A stretch of DNA of 64,000 bases from Eubacterium sp. (lineage in GTDB: Bacteria; Bacillota; Clostridia; Lachnospirales; Lachnospiraceae): positions 92,055 through 156,054 of the forward strand of contig JAFRNE010000028.1 in assembly GCA_017430325.1 (NCBI GenBank), in the 5' to 3' direction. The notes beneath the pieces are model-generated. The model did no database searches and was not told where the DNA came from. It saw only the letters and a program-made list of their open reading frames with translations. Position numbers and translations under genes: made by a program. This document shows positions 16,601 to 25,876 of this stretch, piece by piece. Position 1 is the stretch's first letter. The number at the start of each line of letters is the position of its first letter.

Positions 16601-19600
16601 GATGTTCTTCAGATCATGCCGGATGAGGCTATGACAAATGATGATAACTCAGAGCAGTCACTTTTCCTGTGTACAGAGTGTCAGCAGAGAAGAAATATAT
16701 TAAAGGGTAATGTTTCTCCTACAACAGCAGGTACAAAGTATACAGCACATGTTTATAACTCAATCGCAGGTGACAGAAGACTTGATACTGCCGGTTATGG
16801 TGTGTTAAGCAACACAACGACGGTTGAGAATAACATCAAGAACTATGTGACAAATGCTACGAATCCGGATAGTCCAAACTATGTTAAGAATCTTCCAACA
16901 TATGGAAATAATGGAATTCTTGATGATGGTGAGATTAATGAATTTGAGTACGCAGTAAAGAATAATCTTGGTATCCATGATCATAGATTCGGTATCGTTA
17001 AATACGATAGTGAAAAGTATTATGGTCAGGACAGCATCACAAATGGTGTTGATGATTGGAATACCAACTGGTTCACAGATGTTAAGTATGATTATGATGT
17101 AAACCTTGAAATACTCACTCTTGACGAGTATGAAGCTATGATAGAGTATACAGAAGATATTTACAGGGGAATGGATACATCTGACATCAAGACAGAGAGA
17201 AGTAAGAACGAGCAGGCTAAGGTTGATTACTATAATGCATACAAAGCTATGATGAAAGTAATCAATGGAACATACAAGAAGTCTTTATCAGAAGGTGGAC
17301 TTACTGATACTGAGAAGATGGCTCTTCAGAAGTTCATGTTCAGAGAAGATGGATTCAAGCTTGGCGTTACTCCTACTGCAGCACAGATAGATGCAGCAGA
17401 AGCTGAGGCAGAAGTGGCAGCAGAAAGTGAAGACTTCTCTACAGCAGATGATCCTGCACTTGCAAAGACAAACTTTATCAATGCATATAAGGAAACTAAA
17501 CTGAATGAAATCAGATATGCTAACTTTGAGACAGTTCTTGATGAATTTGCAGAGGCTGCACCTGAGTTAGATAAGTTCCTTAACAACCTTAAGGGTAATG
17601 CATTTGGTAACGTTGATGCAGCGACAACATCAACAGAGATAGAATATGAGCTTTCATCAGAAACATATGATGAGCGTCCATATTATGATATGTTCTCGCT
17701 GATAAATACAACAAACAATACATCTTCACCGGTTATGACTTACTGTTCACTTTATGCTACCTGGAGAGATGCTAAGCTTTACGAGCAGTATTTCCGTAAG
17801 ATGTATCAGTACTTTAAGTTTATCTCAGCGGTTGACGATGCCGGTAGATGTGATCTTAGTCAGGCTTATAACTGTATGCTTTTCGGTGCTGCCAGAAACT
17901 TTGCAGGTGCTGATATAGACAGTGATGAAGCAATTGATGCTATTATCAAGTTTGTAGATAATGGTGGTCAGGCAATGCTCTTCTATGACACTCTTACTGC
18001 CGATTCTACAGTTAATATGACTAACAGATTAGGACCGTATTTTGGAGTTAATACATATTCAGAACCTGTAGATACTTCAGGAGAAGGTACTATTGATGAT
18101 TCAACAGCCACAGAAGAATACAAAGGCACTGTAACGATTAAGTTTGGAAGTCCATATTACTCAACGTGGGATAGTGGTATACTTAAGGAATATGTTGTTG
18201 ATACTGCGGCTACTGAGGTTAATGTTGTTATCAATGCTAATCAGGCTGATTACATTGACAATACCAATCTGATCAGCATAACTGATAACAAAACAGAACA
18301 TGAAGGTAATTATGGTAAGCATGATATTAAGATCAATGTTACTCTGAATAACTCTAATCAGTATTCATCATCACCGGGTATTACTGTATGGGTGAATGGT
18401 GAGAAGAAGAGTACAGTTTGCAACGGTGTTACAAACGGTACAGGTACAGGTACAGTCAAGTTCTCAAATGCTGTTATCAAGGAAGAGGCATCAGGTGGAA
18501 GCAGCAGTGGAAGCGGAAGCTCAGGTCCTCTTGCACTTAACCCTAACAAGCTTACCTACAGAACAGGTCTTGAGGCTACAACACCGGGTACCAACAAGTC
18601 AGGTCAGTTTAATTACATGCTTTACTTCGCAGGTGGTAATGCTTCTGACGAGTCGAAGACTCATCCTGCTAAGCCACTCTTAAAGCAGGCTTATGAAGAG
18701 AAGGTTGAGGCAAATGCAGCTGATCAGAATAATGAAGGTATCGTAACCATGTACCCATTCAGTATTGGTTCTAATCTTCGTATTTCACCAACTGTTGAGT
18801 CGGACCTTACGCTTAAGGTTAATGATCCTGATCTTATAGTTTACTACTCACTTTCAGGAGGAACCGGTGGTACGATGTCAACACCTTACGTTGCCGATCC
18901 TCATGATGGAGCAAATAACTACTTTGTATATCAGTATCAGCCTGGTGGAGAAGATTCAGGTATGGTAACATACCTTGGAGCAGGTTGTACGATGGTTACA
19001 GGTACTCACAGAGAGAACAATGATGAGCGTAGATTCTTCATCAACCTCATCCTTAACACCGGTAGAAAGAGTACAAAGAGCAGCTCACTTGATCTGTACG
19101 ATCACTCATCTTCACAGATAGTTGATTCTGAAACAGGTAAGATAGGTGCATCAAGTCTGACAAACGTTGTTGTTATGCCGGATGGTAATGGCTATAAGAT
19201 GTACGCAACAGAGGATTCTATTCCTGAGTTCTCTATGTTACTTACAGCTGATAACGCAGTTGAGATATCACATGTATATGTTTATTATGATCTTGACTAC
19301 AACACCAATTCAGATGATGAGTATCATGATGGTGATGGAAAGCATATCATGGTTTACAGCAGAGACTACAACAAGTCAGCACCATTTGATAGCACAAATC
19401 CTACAGTTGCTGCAGATTATCTGATGTATGTAGATCAGAATACAGCTCTTACAAGTTCTGATGCATCAGTAGTTGTTGATGGTAAGACAATTTCTAACTC
19501 AATGCTTAGACTTAAGGGTGAGTATATTGAACCATATAACAATGAGTATACATATCTTGTTGTAAAGGTTGTTCCTACAAAGGGTAATCCAATCTACAAG

Positions 19601-19645
19601 AGAATCAAGATAATCATTAAGCCACAGCTCTTTGATCTTACTTGA
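13610..19645 (+). CDS. Giant exported DUF5057-type protein of the pilus operon
   Basis: 2011 aa with an N-terminal signal sequence (hydrophobic 9-30, likely cleaved near TMA|ADG; an LVAC lipobox-like string at 16-19 is also present). The C-terminal block from residue 1710 (MYPFSIG, LIVYYSL, NNYFVYQY, MVTYLGAG, NNDERRFF) matches my recollection of DUF5057. A short strand motif recurs at 72 (HIVEIT), 545 (VLEIQP) and 998 (VLQIMP), suggesting three modules of about 460 residues. Acidic Asp/Asn loops near 930-940, 1098-1108 and 1894-1904 could bind calcium. A CxxC pair (CTEC) lies near 1019. Last gene of the pilus operon, 18 bases after a prepilin. I infer a pilus-tip adhesin, possibly analogous to PilY1; no enzyme activity is evident. 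Confidence 0.7.
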   Translation: MRKINKKILVAALSLLLVACAFVTILSFTMAADGDPDEGKTVEASPSFDVVTIYNIDRIIQNSIDGDDPYFHIVEITSNTPSAMSGANTDEVFTEYVFNGHATIEEEMAAGLIDYKVFSTGSLSSDDAIDDCIKTLAKADLIYVHNDSANYFGQSSNDIPELVKLQLCSAAVGDYVPFIIDGPIATQEIIGENTTSYQELATKVFKKYGGKKATYSWDPSTQNDAKKYFTHETSLYVQIDGKTQKDKWTKVYGIEDYDLSNLPAAPATGSDAEKIDTTKNYVKVAKNPATIGRILVINNTAADGDISTLIKDSITPFTGTCILEEDTIKEVAGEDGTVTTVPAYTTVTDNAGNEVKLIEKVVEGGKQTAPPIYNDDNVKLYSVPETSGLYNAYITRNNHPDYMSFEYYASNDAALDTVDYSLYDIVIVEKGANLKTLSTTNYDRLVGAMNASQHILYDKALIGTTTNITSVVDYGDNYDYVCGKVMTSTESSKYDNVLVTNNVRMNAYMAANNAAAVDDIATIINYASYRGIGGGNGDSSNTYTVLEIQPAYPIDTKLAAKFAKIDGTTHIKGIKDPLEKNNPWFADQLTFAKITGRTQTLTVESNYMNTANNSWYYIRNQGVINNTTTDEISFDGETSLTTFLEGNDNITSSQLSMVTDYYAWTLSKAKIAHATGLAYNQVNVVHMSTYEFNCTKKTLLDNFDAVYIGGDNSAIKSVAAYHGDKLSSISLGKYNMYFTNGDAYDYNVNYGSSEGSVGTFIGNDITDLKYKELVDYKNAGMPIIVGKDAVAGLTAANAIDPDSNMYKFLVACRDTATNNNILWNFNYDDKVKIANTGEYGDTFEGYATVFNFTGAVDYKGIASNVDSSSINEDDLRETLNNSSQRPKLVITKAPVQYKEGDRSTWITDHNLVWTYEAAGGSGFTARLIFDDNSNSRFDDDPVVRTETGKSGTLAKKMDADFFGVIYWKLEVENDAGLKASTTGCIKIARTNQEKIHIDVLQIMPDEAMTNDDNSEQSLFLCTECQQRRNILKGNVSPTTAGTKYTAHVYNSIAGDRRLDTAGYGVLSNTTTVENNIKNYVTNATNPDSPNYVKNLPTYGNNGILDDGEINEFEYAVKNNLGIHDHRFGIVKYDSEKYYGQDSITNGVDDWNTNWFTDVKYDYDVNLEILTLDEYEAMIEYTEDIYRGMDTSDIKTERSKNEQAKVDYYNAYKAMMKVINGTYKKSLSEGGLTDTEKMALQKFMFREDGFKLGVTPTAAQIDAAEAEAEVAAESEDFSTADDPALAKTNFINAYKETKLNEIRYANFETVLDEFAEAAPELDKFLNNLKGNAFGNVDAATTSTEIEYELSSETYDERPYYDMFSLINTTNNTSSPVMTYCSLYATWRDAKLYEQYFRKMYQYFKFISAVDDAGRCDLSQAYNCMLFGAARNFAGADIDSDEAIDAIIKFVDNGGQAMLFYDTLTADSTVNMTNRLGPYFGVNTYSEPVDTSGEGTIDDSTATEEYKGTVTIKFGSPYYSTWDSGILKEYVVDTAATEVNVVINANQADYIDNTNLISITDNKTEHEGNYGKHDIKINVTLNNSNQYSSSPGITVWVNGEKKSTVCNGVTNGTGTGTVKFSNAVIKEEASGGSSSGSGSSGPLALNPNKLTYRTGLEATTPGTNKSGQFNYMLYFAGGNASDESKTHPAKPLLKQAYEEKVEANAADQNNEGIVTMYPFSIGSNLRISPTVESDLTLKVNDPDLIVYYSLSGGTGGTMSTPYVADPHDGANNYFVYQYQPGGEDSGMVTYLGAGCTMVTGTHRENNDERRFFINLILNTGRKSTKSSSLDLYDHSSSQIVDSETGKIGASSLTNVVVMPDGNGYKMYATEDSIPEFSMLLTADNAVEISHVYVYYDLDYNTNSDDEYHDGDGKHIMVYSRDYNKSAPFDSTNPTVAADYLMYVDQNTALTSSDASVVVDGKTISNSMLRLKGEYIEPYNNEYTYLVVKVVPTKGNPIYKRIKIIIKPQLFDLT

Positions 19646-19701
19646 TCAGATATCCGAAAGGATATATAAAACAAAATAACCAGTCCGTAAAGACTGAAAA
19701 G

Positions 19702-19732
19702 ACCCCCGGGAATTATCCCGGGGGTTGTTTTA
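19702..19732 (+). terminator. Intrinsic terminator of the pilus operon
   Basis: A 10-bp G/C-rich stem (19702-19711 with 19716-19725, ACCCCCGGGA / TCCCGGGGGT) with an ATTA loop, followed by TGTTTTAT. It sits 57 bases after the DUF5057 gene stop and is very stable. Confidence 0.85.
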
Positions 19733-19759
19733 TGGACTATAGGATTATTCACAGACATA

Positions 19760-19794
19760 AAAAAGGAAGATGTAAATATTACATCTTCCTTTTT
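19760..19794. terminator. Bidirectional terminator between the pilus operon and efp
   Basis: A perfect 16-bp inverted repeat (19760-19775 with 19779-19794, core AAGGAAGATGTAA) with a 3-base loop. Runs of A at one end and T at the other give a T-tract in both directions. It serves the convergent efp gene on the minus strand and backs up the pilus operon terminator. Confidence 0.85.
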
Positions 19795-19831
19795 AATTAT
19801 AACTCTATTTAGGGATTATATGCAGTTAAGA

Positions 19832-20389
19832 TTATACTCTTGACATATACTCGCCAGTACGTGTATCAATCTTGATTGAATCACCCTGGTTAACGAAGAG
19901 AGGTACGTTAAGTGTTGCACCTGTCTCAACTGTACAAGGCTTTGTAGCGTTTGTAGCTGTATTTCCTGCTACGCCAGGCTCGCACTCTGTTACAAGAAGA
20001 GTAACGTTGATAGGTGGCTCTATAGAGAATACCTCACCTTTGTATGAGCTGATCTTGCAGTTCTCATTCTCCTTAACAAACTTCATATCATCCTTAATAA
20101 GTGCTTCACTTACTGGGATCATCTCGAAGCTTTCAGGATCCATGAAGTAGAAGAGCTCGCCATCCTTGTATGAATATGTCATGTCTCTCTTATCAATATG
20201 AGCTGTCTCAAGCTTCTCAGTAGGACGGAAGGTCTTCTCAACTACACCGCCACTCTTGATGTTCTTAAGCTTTGTTCTAACAAATGCAGCACCCTTACCA
20301 GGCTTAACATGCATGAACTCGATTACCTGAAAGATATTTCCTTCGATCTCTACGGTTACACCGTTTCTTATTTCACCTGCTGAAATCAT
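19832..20389 (-). CDS. efp: Translation elongation factor P
   Basis: EF-P binds the ribosome between the P and E sites and rescues stalling at consecutive prolines. 185 aa, full length. The KOW-like N domain carries the loop VKPGKGAAF, with the lysine at about position 32 that is post-translationally modified in many bacteria. OB domains follow, with the family signature near the C terminus ([14 protein letters not shown]). No EpmA/YmfI-type modification gene is seen nearby. A perfect AAGGAGG RBS and a separate promoter precede it. Confidence 0.97.
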   Translation of the reverse strand: MISAGEIRNGVTVEIEGNIFQVIEFMHVKPGKGAAFVRTKLKNIKSGGVVEKTFRPTEKLETAHIDKRDMTYSYKDGELFYFMDPESFEMIPVSEALIKDDMKFVKENENCKISSYKGEVFSIEPPINVTLLVTECEPGVAGNTATNATKPCTVETGATLNVPLFVNQGDSIKIDTRTGEYMSRV

Positions 20390-20422
20390 TGTTTTCCTCC
20401 TTAGATATACATATCTTTTAAT

Positions 20423-20451
20423 ATTTTAATATAATTAATTTGATTTTTCAA
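20423..20451 (-). promoter_or_regulatory. Sigma-A promoter of efp
   Basis: On the minus strand TTGAAA (20446-20451) and TAAAAT (20423-20428) are separated by 17 bases. The -35 overlaps the stop codon of the upstream YfhO gene, so efp can be transcribed alone. Confidence 0.65.
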
Positions 20452-23400
20452 CTTTTTTTCTCATCTTCATCAGATATATTTATTGCATTATCGTCAGAAG
20501 ATGATGGTTCAGAAGTCTTTCTTCTATTTAATATTTTGATAAACATCAGAAATGCTATGAAGAATATGAGAGTGGCTATACTGATAATGATACCGATATC
20601 AAGGCCTTTATGGATATATCTGATACAGATTTCGTGTGAACCGGCTTTGACAGGGATACCGATTCCTTTAAATAACGATATCATCTCGACTTCCTGATCA
20701 TCTACATAAACCTTGTAGTCATCTTTGTATGGGAGAGAAACATAGATAACTCCATCGGATGAGGCATCAATTGATGCTAAAATATCATTTCCATCATCAT
20801 GAACATCATAGAGGACAGAATCAGAGAGAACATCGTGAAGCTTCTGCATAGTATCCTCGTTAAGTCTGACGAGATAGAAGGTATTTCCTAAATAATACTC
20901 ATACTGATCTGCATCCATCTGAAGATAGATAATATCCTGCTTGTCGCTTGTTTTGGATGCTAGATGTGTAAAGTAGCCATAATTCAGATAAAAATCACCT
21001 TTAAGATCTGCTCCGAGCCCGATACATATTGTAACAAATGAATTCGGATCACCTTCAACATAATTTGAATAATCAGACATTACAAAGGTTGCATTTGGAT
21101 CGTTGTTGATCTTTTCAGGGTCTGTATCAAATTCTATCTGATCGTATAATGGCTGCCCTGTTAATTTAACGGCGATTTCATCATGAAAATCAATATATGT
21201 ATCATAAGCTAAATCACTGTTTTCCAGAGCGTTATTAATCTCGAGAAGAGCACTGTCATCTTTGATAAGGAAACCAAAGCCGACATTATATGGATTCTCA
21301 TATAATGAGATGTTATTTATCTCATCTATTTTATTCATGAATGCATATGTTTCATTAACCTTAAGATACTGATTGATTATATGATACTTTACGTTCAGGA
21401 ACAGGTCAGATATAGGATTAGATAATTCATATCCGATATTATTTGTTATTGGTGGAACATCAGCTCCCATATAACCGATCATTGTCTGGTTTTCCTGGTT
21501 TATATTTGAAGTAAAGAATGATACGGATTCAGTATTAATTACCATTGCACTATTCTTTGCGGATGATAAGTATTCGGACCTTGTATGTCCTTTATCAAGG
21601 CCGTTTCGTTCTGTAATTATGGAAACATTATTATAAGAGCTTAACTCTGTATTTATATGTGAACTGTAAATAGTATAGCGAGTATAATTAAAGGTGCTTA
21701 CCATTAATTCAATAATAAATATCAGAGCAAATACCTTTGTGATCATTTTTTTATTCTTACTTCGCACATATGCTGCTATTAATCCGGCATAGATTGCCAG
21801 GAAACAGAGACTGACAAGGGTAGAGAATGATAAGATATTTTTCGCGCTTACTATAAATAGAATTCCGATAATGAGCGACCAGCTATAGTAGGATGTTAAC
21901 TGCTTCTTATCAAGATCCCAGGAAGTATTCTGTACCAGGTCATAAATAACAGTGATAAGAAGGAAAATATAAAATATTGCAAAACGGTTTGGCACGAATA
22001 TCTGATTGTGTAATCCATGCATAATATAGTTTAATAATGGATTGCCAAAAGATATCAGATATAAAACAAGCAGTGCAACCTTTCTGATCCTTTCTGAAAG
22101 ATCGATCTTTTTACATAAAAGGTATACAGGTACAAGAAGGAATAAAAGTAAACCACAATACATATTGACAGAAGTGTTTGAATTCTTATCAATTATGACA
22201 GCAGGAGGTGCTACCTTTGCATATTTGAAAATATGTAAAACATCGGAAGCAAAGCCAAATCCCGGAATTGTAGAGTCGTTAGCCTGATATGGTGATTTCT
22301 GTACAGTGTTTAAATATGATGGAATAAGGAAAAAGGCTGATAAACCGGCAGATATCAATGAGTAGAAGGCAACACGAAATCCCTTCCTGAGCAAATCTTT
22401 AATATTATCAAAATGCAGACAGAAGAAATACAGGAAGATAAACTCACATGTTAAAAATGCATTGTAGAAGTCGTTCATCATCAGGTAGGTTAATATTATT
22501 ACATAAAGAACTGCCTTTTTCTTGTATACGACACGCTCTAACGCCAGAATAAGAATAGGGAGCAGTATGCCTACAAACATAAAACCGTGATGAGACATAA
22601 ATGATATAAGGTATCCGGATAAGCTGTAGGCAAGAGCGAAAGGAATAAGTCGAATATCGGTTTTTTGCATACGTTTACCATTAGGTCTGTGAGTAAGGTA
22701 GATAATAAAGGTAAATGCAGGCATTATAAACATCAGATATGCGATCAATGTAAAGCATAATAATATATTTGACAGATCGAATAGACCAATAAGCAGATAA
22801 AATGGGTTTATAAGAAGGAATAATTTGCTAAGGGCTCCCTGACCTAAACCAACATTATAGGTTACGGTAGAAAAATCACCATCGAATAACTGCTTAAGGT
22901 ATCTATAACTGTAAGGGAATGTTTGCGCCATACCATCATGTGTTGGGAAGAAACCTGAACCGAATGGAGCAGCACTTCTGATAAACATATATATGAAGAA
23001 GATAGTAGTCATAATGGCGAAAGTGATCATATAAATACTATAGCTTGATGAAAATACTGATAGTTTTTTTATCACTACTGAATCTGTTGCGTTTCCGTAA
23101 TTCTGGAATTTAAGACCGCAGCATAATACTATGCATACAGCGAGACAGATGAGCATCATAAAAATATACAGATACATATTGCTCTGTTTTGTAAGTGTGA
23201 ATTCATTTGATCCGGAGTTGACTTCTACAAGTGCAAATTCGGTATTGCCGATTGTCAAATACTGAATAACATCATTACAGCCCCAGCTTTCTGAAGGAAC
23301 AGGGATCAGAGCATAACCATCTTTGTCTGACTCAAGCTTAACTGTTTTGTCAGTAGAGGATTCAGAAGATAATGATGCTTTAACTATAATATTATAAAGA

Positions 23401-25691
23401 TTCTTAAATGAGGCGTTATCAAAAAGAGCAAACTGTGCATTTGTTTCGTGATGAAGAAGTGGTTTAGAATTGAAATGATAATAATAGAAAGTAGCTTCTT
23501 CTTCAACAGCGTCTCCTATATGGGTTAAATTGCCATTAAGTGTACCATAAAGGTTACCGGACTTCTCAGGAACAAAACTTATCTGATACTGGTTTGTCGC
23601 CTCCTGGAGACTATTGGCTAAAACCGTATAAGCCTGTAAAACATCCATATCTCCGGCGATTATCTCATATACATCCTCACCGCCCAGCGTATTATTTGCC
23701 AGATAATTGGTAGAAGAGAAGATCTCCTCGTTATCATAAACGAGATTCAGAATGTTATCGTTTACGAAGAAACCGTTCTTAACAACGTAATTATTCTTAT
23801 AGATGTCGATCTTATTATAGGTCTCGATAAACTCAAGGCCGTCGTTGATATGGCTTGCACGCACATTTGTGATCACGTAGTCAACGCCTGAGAGCATATT
23901 TGTAACAGGGGTTGTAACGTTTTCGCCGTCTATAAATACTGAAATCTTGGCGTCGCTGTCCACTGCATGGATGTAGTCCTCGGCAATCTCGTATCTGCCG
24001 ATGATGGTGTCAGCATAAACTTTTGAGGTCTTTCCTGCATTTCCAAGGTTGCCCACGAATGATGCGGCGACCTCGAACACCATAAGCAGACCCATCGCTG
24101 TCTTAAATACAGTGTGAGTCATATTGTCATTTTTATAAAGTATCAAAATAAAGAAGTAAGCCGCAGCGAGCTCGAAGCTCTTCATGAAAGGCGACATAGT
24201 TGTGTAGTTGGATGACTTGAGCAGCGCCATAAAGATGATGGCCATCACGATCACAAAGGAAACAACAATCGTCAGTGAACGCTGGTGCTCGATATTGATA
24301 AATACGCTGTAAGCCATACTTAAGAACATGAAGATCAGTATAAAGCCAAATACAGTTGATACATGTCTCGTGAAATAAAAGCCGTTGAACAGATAGTTCA
24401 TGGTTGAATGGAAGGTCGCGATGTAAAGCACGGCTGTAAGGCAGATGGTCTTCAGCTTCTTGTTGAAATTGATATTTCCGTTTGAAGCATAAAGGAAGAT
24501 CATCAACAGTATGCAGATACCGGCGTAGATTGCGATGCTGTCGTTTTCCTTCGAAGCATCGGTCTCAAGACCTGCGAGCATTCCCTTGAATACATCAAAT
24601 ATTTTCACCTTTACCTCGGCGAGCGGGAACTCAAGGGAAAGCATAGACTTCATGAGGTTGCTCTTAAGTGAAGGGATAATAACAAGCACTGACATACCGA
24701 TGGCCATAAGGTCAGCGATAAGCTTGTAGATAGCAGCAGTAACGATGTGCTTTGTATCTCTGAAATCCTGAAGGAAGAAATAAACGAACACGAAGATAAA
24801 TACGATTATTGTAATATAGAAGCTCATGAAGAAGGAAGCTGCAAGTGTGAGGCAGTAGAAGAGCCATTTTCCTTCCTGGATAAGCTTGTCCACAGCGAGC
24901 ATAAGAAGAGGGAAGAGCGCAACGGCACCGAGCCAGGTCACGTTAAGACCGCTTCCGATCATATATGCTGAAAGTGCGTATGCAGCCGAAAGTGCAAGAT
25001 TAATGATATCGAATTCCTTGACAAATATACCAAGCTTCGAGGTCGGTTCATCGTTGCCGCCCAGCTTGACATTTGCGTTCTTTGTTGATTTTCCGGCCTT
25101 CTCGAGTGCCTCGAGCTTCCTGGCCTTTTTCTCTTTCTTTTTAGCAAGATATGCTGAAATGACATCAGCACGGAGTTCTTCTTCATCACCCTTCAGTTGA
25201 AGCTCATGCTTCTTGCGGTAGCTGAGGAACATACTGAAGAAGAGACCGGCGAGACCGATCTTTAATGCATAGAGCATATTGAGGACGCCGTCCATGTCGT
25301 CCTTTGGAAATACAAGTGTGATAAGATTTGTCGGATCTGAAAGATAAAATGCAAGTGAGTCAGATATATCATAACCTTCAGAGCTGATATAACCGGAGGT
25401 ATTTACGCTGCCGTTATTTACGCTGTCATGAAGATCGTTCAGAAGATATCTGTATTTTTCAAAATGCCCGGCAGAGAGCACGTCCTTGTCGCCAAACGGT
25501 GCAAAGCCTCCGATCGCAAGACCGATCAACGCAACTATAAAAGGAATAAGGAAAGCCAGTGCAAGCCGCGTCGCTTTGGACTTATCGAAGGGCCTTTTCT
25601 CCTTTTTGCTGCTCTTTGCAGAAGAGTCCTTTTTGGGCTTTTCGCTTTTTGAAACCGCCTTTTTATTCTCTATATTTTCTTTGCTGCTCAT
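20448..25691 (-). CDS. Tandem-duplicated YfhO-family polytopic membrane protein
   Basis: 1747 aa from the ATG at 25691 (GGAGG nine bases upstream; the frame is open to 25754 but lacks an RBS there). A Lys/Ser-rich cytoplasmic start (1-40) precedes two arrays of membrane helices. YfhO proteins (about 850 aa; in Bacillus linked to lipoteichoic acid glycosylation, GT-C-like) have one PFG...LLxxD/H motif after the first helix. Here it occurs twice: APFG at 64-67 and APFG at 908-911. The second is the better conserved, with an HDG, an aromatic SYRYL, and NVGLGQGALSK after it. Each half ends in a large extracytoplasmic region. So this appears to be a fused duplication whose first half has diverged. 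The 5' third looks more G/C-rich than the rest. Substrate unknown. Confidence 0.82.
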   Translation of the reverse strand: MSSKENIENKKAVSKSEKPKKDSSAKSSKKEKRPFDKSKATRLALAFLIPFIVALIGLAIGGFAPFGDKDVLSAGHFEKYRYLLNDLHDSVNNGSVNTSGYISSEGYDISDSLAFYLSDPTNLITLVFPKDDMDGVLNMLYALKIGLAGLFFSMFLSYRKKHELQLKGDEEELRADVISAYLAKKKEKKARKLEALEKAGKSTKNANVKLGGNDEPTSKLGIFVKEFDIINLALSAAYALSAYMIGSGLNVTWLGAVALFPLLMLAVDKLIQEGKWLFYCLTLAASFFMSFYITIIVFIFVFVYFFLQDFRDTKHIVTAAIYKLIADLMAIGMSVLVIIPSLKSNLMKSMLSLEFPLAEVKVKIFDVFKGMLAGLETDASKENDSIAIYAGICILLMIFLYASNGNINFNKKLKTICLTAVLYIATFHSTMNYLFNGFYFTRHVSTVFGFILIFMFLSMAYSVFINIEHQRSLTIVVSFVIVMAIIFMALLKSSNYTTMSPFMKSFELAAAYFFILILYKNDNMTHTVFKTAMGLLMVFEVAASFVGNLGNAGKTSKVYADTIIGRYEIAEDYIHAVDSDAKISVFIDGENVTTPVTNMLSGVDYVITNVRASHINDGLEFIETYNKIDIYKNNYVVKNGFFVNDNILNLVYDNEEIFSSTNYLANNTLGGEDVYEIIAGDMDVLQAYTVLANSLQEATNQYQISFVPEKSGNLYGTLNGNLTHIGDAVEEEATFYYYHFNSKPLLHHETNAQFALFDNASFKNLYNIIVKASLSSESSTDKTVKLESDKDGYALIPVPSESWGCNDVIQYLTIGNTEFALVEVNSGSNEFTLTKQSNMYLYIFMMLICLAVCIVLCCGLKFQNYGNATDSVVIKKLSVFSSSYSIYMITFAIMTTIFFIYMFIRSAAPFGSGFFPTHDGMAQTFPYSYRYLKQLFDGDFSTVTYNVGLGQGALSKLFLLINPFYLLIGLFDLSNILLCFTLIAYLMFIMPAFTFIIYLTHRPNGKRMQKTDIRLIPFALAYSLSGYLISFMSHHGFMFVGILLPILILALERVVYKKKAVLYVIILTYLMMNDFYNAFLTCEFIFLYFFCLHFDNIKDLLRKGFRVAFYSLISAGLSAFFLIPSYLNTVQKSPYQANDSTIPGFGFASDVLHIFKYAKVAPPAVIIDKNSNTSVNMYCGLLLFLLVPVYLLCKKIDLSERIRKVALLVLYLISFGNPLLNYIMHGLHNQIFVPNRFAIFYIFLLITVIYDLVQNTSWDLDKKQLTSYYSWSLIIGILFIVSAKNILSFSTLVSLCFLAIYAGLIAAYVRSKNKKMITKVFALIFIIELMVSTFNYTRYTIYSSHINTELSSYNNVSIITERNGLDKGHTRSEYLSSAKNSAMVINTESVSFFTSNINQENQTMIGYMGADVPPITNNIGYELSNPISDLFLNVKYHIINQYLKVNETYAFMNKIDEINNISLYENPYNVGFGFLIKDDSALLEINNALENSDLAYDTYIDFHDEIAVKLTGQPLYDQIEFDTDPEKINNDPNATFVMSDYSNYVEGDPNSFVTICIGLGADLKGDFYLNYGYFTHLASKTSDKQDIIYLQMDADQYEYYLGNTFYLVRLNEDTMQKLHDVLSDSVLYDVHDDGNDILASIDASSDGVIYVSLPYKDDYKVYVDDQEVEMISLFKGIGIPVKAGSHEICIRYIHKGLDIGIIISIATLIFFIAFLMFIKILNRRKTSEPSSSDDNAINISDEDEKKS

Positions 25692-25745
25692 TAGTTTTCC
25701 TCCAAGATTTATTATTAACGAATTGATGTCATGATTAACAATTAA

Positions 25746-25774
25746 TTTTATCACATATCAGTCATCTGTTCAAA
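25746..25774 (-). promoter_or_regulatory. Sigma-A promoter of the YfhO-type gene
   Basis: On the minus strand TTGAAC (25769-25774) and TAAAAT (25746-25751) are 17 bases apart, about 55 bases before the ATG at 25691. It is divergent from asp23. Confidence 0.6.
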
Positions 25775-25876
25775 ATATTCTTCAGATTTTTTAGATAATA
25801 TTATTAGTGCTTTACATCTTGAAATATGATATAGTAATGATAAGTATGTAATGAGATATCCAGGGAGGTAGGCCAA

